A stretch of DNA of 5,132 bases, taken from contig JASHXK010000632.1 in assembly GCA_030043575.1 (NCBI GenBank), forward strand, positions 1-5,132, in the 5' to 3' direction. The notes beneath the pieces are model-generated. The model was given only the letters and a program-made list of their open reading frames with translations, did no database searches and had not been told where the DNA came from. This stretch comes from Terriglobales bacterium (lineage in GTDB: Bacteria > Acidobacteriota > Terriglobia > Terriglobales > Acidobacteriaceae). Positions 1 through 4,805 of this stretch are shown in pieces (within the stretch, counting starts at the first letter, position 1; every line of letters starts with the position of its first letter). The position numbers were made by a program, and so were the translations under genes.

Positions 1-807
1 CATTTGGAGGGGCACATCCACGCCGTGCTGCTGGAAGAGCGGCAAAACGAAAACCGTGAGCTGCAGTTTCCGGTGCTTGCCCTGGTCGTGAGCGGCGGAC
101 ACACGCACCTCTACCTTGCCGAACGCCGTGATGCCTCGTGGACCTACCACGATGTGGGACATACACGAGATGACGCTGCAGGCGAGGCTTTCGACAAGGT
201 CGCCAAGCTGCTGGAACTGGGCTATCCAGGCGGGCCAATCATTGACTATCTTGCGCAGCATGGCAATCCGCGCGCTGTGAAGTTCCCGTTCGCGCAAATC
301 AAGCACCGCGATCGGAATCCCCAGAACCGGTATCCCGACGACAGCCTGCGGATAGACTTCTCTTACAGTGGAATTAAAACCGCGGTCGTGCGGTATGTCG
401 AGACTCATCATTTGCGCCCCAGCATTGAGCAGCGGCGCCGGGTTCTAACCCAGTGGGCGAGCCCGTCCTCAGCGGAGATTCTCGCTGCTTGCGATCCCCA
501 GACGCTGGATCTGGTGGCGTCTTTTCAACGCGCCATGGTGAACGATTTGGCGAGTAAAACCTTGTTGGCGGCGCGCGAACACAAAGTAGCCACGGTGCTG
601 GTTACCGGAGGCGTCGCCGCCAACTCAGAGCTGCGAACCACCTTCGAACGCGAAGCAGCCGAGCAAGGACTGCCAGTCCATTTTCCGTCGCGCAAGCTTT
701 CCACCGACAACGCCGCCATGATTGCGGCCGCGGCGTATCCGCGTTTCATCGCAGGAGAATTTGCTGACCCGGAGTTGTCTGCCGACGCCGCCCTACGGCT
801 GCGATAG
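1..807 (+). CDS. tsaD: tRNA N6-adenosine threonylcarbamoyltransferase TsaD, 3' part (5' end outside window)
   Basis: TsaD transfers the threonylcarbamoyl group from threonylcarbamoyl-AMP to A37 of tRNAs that read ANN codons (t6A), working in the cytoplasm with TsaB and TsaE. The visible 268 residues open with HLEGH, the family's metal-binding HxEGH; the two His codons are at bases 1-3 and 13-15. Then follow SGGHTHLY (about residues 31-38), TRDDAAGEAFDKVAKLLE with GYPGG (55-78), FSYSGIKT (120-127), the nucleotide-binding TGGVAANSELR (202-212) and STDNAAM (234-240), whose Asp is the third metal ligand. All catalytic landmarks in the visible part are present. The part after HxEGH is roughly 40 residues longer than in E. 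coli TsaD (337 aa in total), mostly through extra sequence after FSYSGIKT. The frame is open to base 1, so the start lies upstream; the TTG at base 4 is internal. It is convergent with the next gene. Confidence 0.96.
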   Translation, partial: HLEGHIHAVLLEERQNENRELQFPVLALVVSGGHTHLYLAERRDASWTYHDVGHTRDDAAGEAFDKVAKLLELGYPGGPIIDYLAQHGNPRAVKFPFAQIKHRDRNPQNRYPDDSLRIDFSYSGIKTAVVRYVETHHLRPSIEQRRRVLTQWASPSSAEILAACDPQTLDLVASFQRAMVNDLASKTLLAAREHKVATVLVTGGVAANSELRTTFEREAAEQGLPVHFPSRKLSTDNAAMIAAAAYPRFIAGEFADPELSADAALRLR

Positions 808-834
808 TGTGCGGACGCACCGCGGCGGCGTTCT

Positions 835-855
835 GGCGAAAGCCGGCTCTTCGCC
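835..855. terminator. GC-rich stem-loop between convergent tsaD and the zinc-ribbon gene
   Basis: GGCGAA (835-840) pairs perfectly with TTCGCC (850-855). Inside it, AG/CT can extend the stem around a CCGG loop, with one bulged C. It lies in the 59-bp gap between two convergent stop codons, where a shared bidirectional terminator would be expected. No T-run follows on either strand, so it is not a textbook intrinsic terminator; it could be a U-less terminator or an mRNA 3'-end stabiliser. The assignment is an inference from position and pairing. Confidence 0.4.
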
Positions 856-866
856 CTAACTCCTGA

Positions 867-1019
867 CTATTCTTCTTCGATGGGGATCTTGGATTCGATG
901 TCCATGTCGCGGAACTCGCTGGATTCGAAGATTTCGCGGCACTCGAGACATTCGACATACTCCGCATCTTCGTCTCGCGAGACGACCTGGACTCGGGGAT
1001 GCCGACACTGGTTGTCCAT
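867..1019 (-). CDS. small acidic zinc-ribbon-like protein (about 50 aa), function unknown
   Basis: A 50-residue protein if started at the ATG at 1019. It has a Cys-x-His pair near the N-terminus (C5, H7) and a Cys-x2-Cys pair (C24, C27). This spacing suits a single zinc ribbon holding one Zn ion across a short beta hairpin. The rest is strongly acidic and ends in a run of Glu. There is no signal peptide or membrane segment, so it is probably cytoplasmic. An in-frame ATG at 1071-1073 would add 18 residues (MNVGQPLTTTPNHPQSDA) with no recognisable motif. Neither start has a strong ribosome site; I prefer 1019 because the metal-binding fold begins there, with a weak AGAG seven bases upstream. 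A near-consensus promoter lies upstream, which supports a real expressed gene. I recall similar short proteins in Acidobacteriota but know no function; a protein-protein or nucleic-acid adaptor role would be a guess. Confidence 0.65.
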   Translation of the reverse strand: MDNQCRHPRVQVVSRDEDAEYVECLECREIFESSEFRDMDIESKIPIEEE

Positions 1020-1118
1020 TGCGTCGCTCTGAGGATGGTTGGGGGTTGTGGTTAACGGCTGGCCAACGTTCATAAGAAAATCGCAAGAAATTCGACGCCA
1101 AACGTCATATTGTCGGGT

Positions 1119-1146
1119 ATTTTAGACCGGGACTATCGGATGTCAA
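1119..1146 (-). promoter_or_regulatory. sigma-70 type promoter for the zinc-ribbon gene
   Basis: On the minus strand, TTGACA (1141-1146, perfect -35) is followed after 16 bases by TAAAAT (1119-1124, five of six bases of TATAAT). Transcription would begin near 1112. That gives a leader of about 40 bases to the ATG at 1073, or about 93 bases to the ATG at 1019. The only downstream gene on this strand is the small zinc-ribbon gene, so a housekeeping, fairly strong promoter is inferred for it. Confidence 0.7.
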
Positions 1147-1173
1147 GCATTTCTAGTGTTAATTTCCAGGGGC

Positions 1174-1202
1174 CAATCTAAACCTTCCCGAGGCAAACTA
1201 AA
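1174..1202. repeat. two direct nonamers 20 bp apart upstream of the sigma gene
   Basis: CAATCTAAA at 1174-1182 and CAAACTAAA at 1194-1202 match at 8 of 9 positions. Their starts are 20 bp apart, about two helical turns, which would put them on the same DNA face. Position just upstream of a possible extended -10 fits a regulator site, but short AT-rich repeats of this kind also arise by chance. Confidence 0.3.
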
Positions 1203-1207
1203 GTGTT

Positions 1208-1215
1208 GGTATAGA
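1208..1215 (+). promoter_or_regulatory. possible extended -10 promoter element for the sigma/anti-sigma operon
   Basis: TGGTATAGA contains TATAGA (1210-1215, four of six bases of TATAAT) preceded by TG plus one base (1208-1209), the extended -10 arrangement. No good -35 lies 16-18 bases upstream, and no convincing ECF-type (GGAAC/TCTAA) pair is seen, so this is only a candidate. If used, the mRNA would have a leader of about 200 bases before the sigma gene. The two nonamer repeats at 1174-1182 and 1194-1202 sit just upstream, where an activator or the sigma factor itself could bind. Confidence 0.25.
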
Positions 1216-1416
1216 TTCGCCAGCCCGCTACCGATCAACTACGGTTTTCTGAGGTTTAACAAGGTGGGAAGGCTTCGTCCTCGTGCCAACCTGCATCCGA
1301 CTTAGAGAAGGAAGAGAAATCTGCTCAGACGTTCTTGACGCCTGATGCGCTGGGCCAACTACTGCCAAAAGCAACAGAGTCTGCCCAGCTTGCATCCAAT
1401 GCGGGAGAGCGTACTG

Positions 1417-1467
1417 GTGGAGAACATTGACGACAGCGAAAAAGGTACTGGCGACCGGCATAACTGA
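1417..1467 (+). other. 16-codon overlapping frame at the sigma gene start (uORF or frameshift trace)
   Basis: GTG at 1417 follows GGGAGAG (1403-1409) at a seven-base spacing, a better ribosome site than that of the annotated TTG. It reads MENIDDSEKGTGDRHN and stops at TGA 1465-1467 inside the sigma gene. Removing one base near 1428-1430 would join MENI directly to TTAKKVL of the sigma factor. It may therefore be an overlapping leader peptide, a one-base insertion or read error, or chance. Confidence 0.3.
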
Positions 1468-2035
1468 GCAAGAAGCGATCGCGCGTGCCCAACAAGGCGA
1501 CGCCGAATGCTTTGAAGCTCTATACGGCCTGCACAAGCGGAGAGTGTATTCGCTCTGTTTGCGCATGACCGGCAACACGGCGGAAGCCGAAGACTTGACC
1601 CAGGAGGCATTCCTCCAGCTTTATCGCAAAATCGCAACCTTTCGTGGAGAGTCGGCATTCTCCACCTGGCTGCACCGGCTATCAGTGAACGTAGTGCTGA
1701 TGCATCTGCGGAAGAAGGGTCTGCCGGAAGTTTCGTTGGAGGAGACGCTGGAGCCGCAACAGGAGGACGGTCCGCGGAAGGATGTGGGAACGCGCGATAA
1801 CGTGCTCGCCGGCTCCATCGACCGAGTGAACCTGGAACGAGCGGTCGAGAGCTTACCGCCGGGATACCGCATCATCTTTGTGTTGCATGATGTCGAGGGT
1901 TACGAACACAATGAGATCGCGGAGATGATGGGCTGTTCGATTGGCAACAGCAAGTCCCAGCTGCACAAGGCGCGAATGAAACTGCGCGATCTTCTCAAGC
2001 AGAGCAAAGCGGAGAAGGCTGCTGGCCGGCACTAG
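1427..2035 (+). CDS. ECF-subfamily RNA polymerase sigma-70 factor (sigma-24/RpoE type)
   Basis: A 202-residue sigma factor with only regions 2 and 4, the hallmark of extracytoplasmic-function factors. Region 2 spans about residues 27-96 and includes the DLTQEAFLQLYRKI core-binding/-10 segment and FRGESAFSTWLHRLSVN. A linker rich in Glu and Asp (about 101-122) follows. Region 4 spans about 134-190, with LPPGYRIIFVLHDVEGYEHN and the helix-turn-helix IAEMMGCSIGNSKSQLHKAR. It would direct core RNA polymerase to a stress or housekeeping-accessory regulon; the target promoters cannot be read from this window. The frame is closed by a stop at 1343, and no ATG or GTG precedes the domain, so the TTG at 1427 is the only usable start. 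It has GGTGGAG just upstream at a tight four-base spacing. A better-placed GTG at 1417 lies in another frame (see findings). The gene for its likely anti-sigma partner follows 91 bp downstream on the same strand. Confidence 0.93.
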   Translation: MTTAKKVLATGITEQEAIARAQQGDAECFEALYGLHKRRVYSLCLRMTGNTAEAEDLTQEAFLQLYRKIATFRGESAFSTWLHRLSVNVVLMHLRKKGLPEVSLEETLEPQQEDGPRKDVGTRDNVLAGSIDRVNLERAVESLPPGYRIIFVLHDVEGYEHNEIAEMMGCSIGNSKSQLHKARMKLRDLLKQSKAEKAAGRH

Positions 2036-2076
2036 TAGAGAGAAACGTTTTTCGAGATTGCGAGAGGGAAGGCAGA

Positions 2077-2130
2077 GTGGACGAGATCACAACCGAACCG
2101 TCGCCGACCCCGGGGAGAGAAAGAACATGA
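2077..2130 (+). other. 17-codon upstream reading frame overlapping the anti-sigma start (ATGA)
   Basis: GTG at 2077 reads MDEITTEPSPTPGRERT and ends at TGA 2128-2130, sharing the ATGA overlap with the anti-sigma ATG (2127). A purine-rich GAGGGAAGG (2064-2072) lies just upstream. The layout is typical of translational coupling, and the frame fills most of the otherwise unexplained 91-bp gap. No homology is claimed for a peptide this short. It could also be chance, since the anti-sigma gene has its own ribosome site. Confidence 0.3.
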
Positions 2131-2369
2131 CGTGTGCGGAGTTTCAGAAGGTTCTGCCATACATCATCGATGGCGGGGGGAGTGAAGAAGAGCGGCAACA
2201 TCTGGAGAACTGCCCGGTGTGCTCCGACCTGGTGGCGGATCTGCGCTACATCGCGGAATGCGCCAAGTTGTTGGTGCCGATGGAAAATCCCAGCCCACGA
2301 GTTTGGAACAACATCGAGAGGAGTTTGGAACGAGAAGGCTTAGCCAGACCGGCACGGCGCAACTCGTAA
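2127..2369 (+). CDS. soluble zinc-finger (zf-HC2/ZAS) anti-sigma factor
   Basis: An 80-residue protein with the anti-sigma zinc-binding pattern: C3, then H25-x3-C29-x2-C32 (HLENCPVC). This matches the ZAS signature known from RsrA and ChrR. The helix after the metal site (LVADLRYIAECAKLL) is the part that usually packs against sigma regions 2 and 4. A fifth Cys (C45) could take part in redox switching, an inference. There is no transmembrane segment, so unlike RseA-type proteins it would act in the cytoplasm. The ATG at 2127 follows GGGGAGA at an eight-base spacing, and the conserved fold begins there. A TTG at 2058 in the same frame would add 23 charged residues without a good ribosome site, so it is not used. 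Its place directly after the ECF sigma gene makes it the probable partner that sequesters that factor. Confidence 0.88.
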   Translation: MTCAEFQKVLPYIIDGGGSEEERQHLENCPVCSDLVADLRYIAECAKLLVPMENPSPRVWNNIERSLEREGLARPARRNS

Positions 2370-2392
2370 GAGCGGTTCGGCTCCTACGCGCT

Positions 2393-2410
2393 GCCGTTTT
2401 TCACGGCTTT
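2393..2410 (+). terminator. weak stem-loop after the anti-sigma gene
   Basis: GCCGT (2393-2397) and ACGGC (2403-2407) form a perfect five-bp stem around TTTTC, followed by TTT. It lies 24 bp after the anti-sigma stop and before the cfa promoter, so it could end the sigma operon. The stem is short and the T tail brief. A second small inverted repeat, GAGC/GCTC, lies just upstream at about 2370-2383. Partial termination at best. Confidence 0.3.
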
Positions 2411-2453
2411 GATCTAAGGGGGTGCGTGGTTCAGTTTTTTGCTGCCTTTTCTC

Positions 2454-2481
2454 TTGCCCAACCACTTCAAGATCCTATAAT
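2454..2481 (+). promoter_or_regulatory. sigma-70 type promoter for cfa
   Basis: A perfect -10 hexamer TATAAT (2476-2481) is preceded, at a 16-base spacing, by TTGCCC (2454-2459), four of six bases of the -35 consensus. Transcription would begin near 2488, leaving a leader of about 70 bases before the cfa ATG. This suggests that cfa is read mainly by the housekeeping sigma (or a stationary-phase relative with the same -10) rather than only by the ECF factor encoded upstream. Confidence 0.6.
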
Positions 2482-2558
2482 TCACTCGTAAGGCCACAAA
2501 GCGCGCAGGTACGATTGTTTTAGCCCGGGCCGCGGATCTCACCCTCGGAGATGGCATT

Positions 2559-3848
2559 ATGTCAGCACTTGCCAACCCGGTTCGCGATCACGCCGTTGAA
2601 ATCTCCCTGGAACTTCTGGACTCGATCACTGCCGACTATGCGCAGCGTGACTTCGCTGTGCGCTTATGGAACGGCGAAGTCTGGGGAAACTTGAGTTTGC
2701 CGCGCTTCACGCTGGTGCTGAAGCATCCTGGAGCCTTGCGCCGCATGTTATTGGGCGCCAACCAGGTCACGCTCGGCGAGGCGTACATCTATGACGACTT
2801 TGACGTGGAGGGGAACCTCGAAGCTGCCTTCGAGTTCGGCGACTACCTCGTAAAACACGAACTTGAGTTGATGGAGAAGTTGCGGTTGGCCGGGCTTTTG
2901 CTCAGGCTGCCTAACGGCGGTCATCACTATGGCCACGTCGAGCCGCACCTGCACGGCGGCTTGCACTCCAAGCATCGCGATCGCGAGGCCGTTGGCTATC
3001 ACTACAACCTGTCCAATGATTTTTATCGCCTCTGGCTCGATCGCAACATGGTGTATTCCTGCGCGTACTTTGAACGTGACGGGGAGGACATCGACACCGC
3101 GCAGATTCACAAGCTCGACTACCTTTGCCGCAAGCTTCGGCTGCGGCCGGGGGAAACGTTGCTGGACATCGGCTGCGGCTGGGGAGGACTGATCCTGCGT
3201 GCGGCGCGAAATTTCGGCGCACGCGCGCTGGGTGTAACCCTAAGTGAGCCGCAGGCGGAGTGGGCACAGAAACGCATTCGAGAAGAAGGCTTGAGCGACG
3301 TCTGCGAAGCGCGAGTCTGCGATTATCGCGATCTCGATCCATCGTCACAGTTCGACAAGATCGTAAGCGTTGGCATGTTTGAGCATGTCGGCGAGGCGCG
3401 CCTGCCGCAGTACTTTGAACATGTGTGGAAGCTTTTGCGAACCGGAAGCGTGTTCCTGAACCACGGCATCGCGACCGCCGCGACCTATCACCGTAAGGGA
3501 CCGTCGTTTATCGACAAGTACGTTTTTCCCGACGGCGGTCTGGCGCCGCTGGGCACGACCATTCGCATCGCGGAGGCCTGCGGCTTCGAAGTTCGCGACG
3601 TCGAGAACCTGCGCGAACACTACACGCGAACGCTGCGGCAGTGGGTGCGCCGGCTGGAATCGCGGTATGAGGACGCCACGCGAATCACTAGCGAGACCGT
3701 CTATCGCATCTGGCGTCTCTATATGTCCGGCTGCGCGCACGCCTTCAACATCGGGCGCGTGAATGTCAATCAGGTGCTACTCAGCAAGCCGGACCACGGA
3801 AACACGCACCTGCCGCTGCGCCGGGCAGACTGGTATGTTGGAGGATAG
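2559..3848 (+). CDS. cfa: cyclopropane-fatty-acyl-phospholipid synthase
   Basis: It uses S-adenosylmethionine to add a methylene across cis double bonds of unsaturated acyl chains in membrane phospholipids, giving cyclopropane fatty acids; it acts at the inner face of the cytoplasmic membrane. The 429 residues have an N-terminal lipid-binding region (about 1-135) and a class I methyltransferase domain. Motifs: HYNLSNDFYRLWLD (148-161), MVYSCAYF (164-171), the SAM loop LLDIGCGWGG (201-210), GVTLSEPQ (225-232), FDKIVSVGMFEHVG (265-278) and KYVFPDGG (320-327). The bicarbonate-site residues of the family correspond to C168, E275, H302 and Y355, all present, so it should be active. It is about 45 residues longer than E. 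coli Cfa (382 aa), mostly in the N-terminal part. The ATG at 2559 follows GGAG at an eight-base spacing. A gene for an exported protein starts about 22 bp after its stop. Confidence 0.96.
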   Translation: MSALANPVRDHAVEISLELLDSITADYAQRDFAVRLWNGEVWGNLSLPRFTLVLKHPGALRRMLLGANQVTLGEAYIYDDFDVEGNLEAAFEFGDYLVKHELELMEKLRLAGLLLRLPNGGHHYGHVEPHLHGGLHSKHRDREAVGYHYNLSNDFYRLWLDRNMVYSCAYFERDGEDIDTAQIHKLDYLCRKLRLRPGETLLDIGCGWGGLILRAARNFGARALGVTLSEPQAEWAQKRIREEGLSDVCEARVCDYRDLDPSSQFDKIVSVGMFEHVGEARLPQYFEHVWKLLRTGSVFLNHGIATAATYHRKGPSFIDKYVFPDGGLAPLGTTIRIAEACGFEVRDVENLREHYTRTLRQWVRRLESRYEDATRITSETVYRIWRLYMSGCAHAFNIGRVNVNQVLLSKPDHGNTHLPLRRADWYVGG

Positions 3849-3868
3849 TGAATCATCGATAGTGAATC
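3844..3868 (+). repeat. 14-bp tandem repeat at the cfa/exported-protein junction
   Basis: GATAGTGAATC occurs at 3844-3854 and again at 3858-3868, as two copies of a 14-bp unit. It overlaps the cfa stop (TAG 3846-3848) and occupies the space before the next gene's ATG at 3871. The second copy supplies an in-frame GTG at 3862 as another possible start. It may be a slipped-strand duplication that altered the spacing from GGAGG (3840-3844) to the downstream start. Confidence 0.6.
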
Positions 3869-3870
3869 GT

Positions 3871-4773
3871 ATGCGCCATCCCGTCGCTCTTCGAGTCGTG
3901 TTCTCAATTCTGATTCTGTCCGTTTCGGCGTTCGCCTGCACCAGGGGCGAAATCGCCGTCAACACGTCTCCCTCTTTCACCGTTCGTGTCAGCAATGATT
4001 ACGGCCCAGTTGTGGGCTTGCGTATCCTGGTGACGTATTTCCGCGTGGAGGAGTATTCGCGGGCGATCGTCGATCACCGAAGTGCACTCGAAAGATCAGC
4101 CGATTCCATGGCTGACATAAACGAGAACACTCCCAACGCCCACTCTGCCGCAACAAGGGCAAAAGCGATTAACATCGGGGACTACATCGATGTAATCGCG
4201 ACATCGATCACCGATCGGAAAGGCGAAGCGCAGTTTCACTTAAATACAACTGGCAGTTTCGCGCTGAAAGCCGATCATCCGGAAAAAGCCGATAACCCGG
4301 AAACGGGCATCGGCGATATCGTCCTCAATGTGTCTGGCGATGCCGCTTCAGCGGTGGTCGATGTCAAATGGCCCGGAACTCCCATTCTCGAAACAACGTC
4401 ATTAAAGGGACATATCGAGGATGGCCTTTTCAAACCGACCAGCGAGGCGCTGAGAGAAGCCAACGTCAGTCTGCGTGAACTCGTTTCATACAAGGAGATT
4501 GCTCAGACCGAGACGAGCGGCGCCGGTTCGTTTCAGTTTTCCAGCATCCCGCCGGGACTCTACCTTCTTAAGGTGAAGGCGAAAGAGGATGACCCCAACG
4601 CGCCCAATGGCGACATTGCGGTGCTCGTGAAGCCGGGTGCGCCTCGGGACTCGCTTTCCATAGCAGTCCGCCAGTCGGACTGCGGGCTTTCCTATGATCT
4701 GGTGGAGAACAAGTCGCGATATAAGCCGATCGTTTGCGTGAAAGCGGGCAAGCAGGTTCCGTGTCCGTATTGA
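3871..4773 (+). CDS. exported protein, possible lipoprotein, with beta-sandwich (carboxypeptidase-regulatory-like) domains
   Basis: I do not recognise a named family. From the ATG at 3871 it has 300 residues. A signal peptide is clear: MRHPVALR, then a hydrophobic core VVFSILILSVSAFA ending at C23. SAFAC is an imperfect lipobox (Ala and Phe at -3 and -2), so either a lipid-anchored protein or a signal-peptidase-I product is possible. About residues 35-135 form an Ig-like strand-rich region with a GEAQFHL segment, interrupted by a polar insert (about 65-100). About residues 176-238 (LKGHIEDG to GSFQFSSIPPGLYLLKVKA) resemble the CarboxypepD_reg/Cna-B fold, whose GxFxFxxIPPGxYxL ending is typical. 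Three Cys (271, 289, 298) near the C-terminus could form disulfides. The frame is open back to 3763, but that part overlaps cfa; a GTG at 3862 and an ATG at 3835 are alternatives. No strong ribosome site is close, so translation may be coupled to cfa. Envelope or cell-surface location is inferred. Confidence 0.75.
   Translation: MRHPVALRVVFSILILSVSAFACTRGEIAVNTSPSFTVRVSNDYGPVVGLRILVTYFRVEEYSRAIVDHRSALERSADSMADINENTPNAHSAATRAKAINIGDYIDVIATSITDRKGEAQFHLNTTGSFALKADHPEKADNPETGIGDIVLNVSGDAASAVVDVKWPGTPILETTSLKGHIEDGLFKPTSEALREANVSLRELVSYKEIAQTETSGAGSFQFSSIPPGLYLLKVKAKEDDPNAPNGDIAVLVKPGAPRDSLSIAVRQSDCGLSYDLVENKSRYKPIVCVKAGKQVPCPY
4270..4305 (+). repeat. 18-bp tandem duplication inside the exported-protein gene
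   Basis: Bases 4270-4287 and 4288-4305 match at 14 of 18 positions and encode ADHPEK followed by ADNPET. The repeat keeps the frame and lies in a loop-like polar segment between the two predicted beta-sandwich domains. It looks like an old in-frame duplication that lengthened the linker. Confidence 0.55.
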
Positions 4774-4805
4774 AAGCCCGGGGTTCTCCAATCGTCAAAT
4801 GGTTG

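Larger units (their letters stand above)
1074..1426. other. 353-bp intergenic region between divergent genes (zinc-ribbon and sigma factor)
   Basis: The left third holds the minus-strand promoter described separately. The middle holds two near-identical nonamers, CAATCTAAA (1174-1182) and CAAACTAAA (1194-1202), exactly 20 bp apart, and then a TGGTATAGAT extended -10-like element. The right 200 bp would be the sigma gene's leader. It includes a possible stem-loop (AGGTGGG at 1262-1268 with CCAACCT at 1286-1292, one mismatch) and a short open frame in another phase that runs into the sigma gene. I see no tRNA, known riboswitch or convincing long ORF. Part of this leader could be a structured 5' UTR, but the pairing is too weak to claim it. 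Confidence 0.5.

Noticed and set aside
1334..1361. TTGACG at 1334-1339 as a -35 for the sigma gene
   Set aside because: No TATAAT-like sequence is found 16-18 bases downstream.
1228..1658. Two minus-strand frames across the sigma leader and the 5' part of the sigma gene
   Set aside because: They overlap the conserved sigma region 2 coding sequence and show no recognisable domain or membrane pattern.
2219..2491. A 90-codon plus-strand frame over the end of the anti-sigma gene and the cfa promoter
   Set aside because: It overlaps the conserved anti-sigma frame and runs through the TATAAT promoter; no motif or ribosome site.
2911..3348. A 145-codon minus-strand frame inside cfa
   Set aside because: It is an Arg/Ala/Ser/Pro-rich shadow of the cfa coding strand, with no domain and no ribosome site of note.
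3763..3870. The N-terminal extension of the exported-protein frame, starting inside cfa
   Set aside because: It overlaps the well-conserved end of cfa, its sequence (MSIRCYSASR) is just cfa read in another frame, and it would bury the signal peptide.
4774..4805. A possible terminator between the exported-protein and IclR genes
   Set aside because: The 32-bp gap shows only very short, imperfect pairings and no T-run, so no hairpin can be supported.
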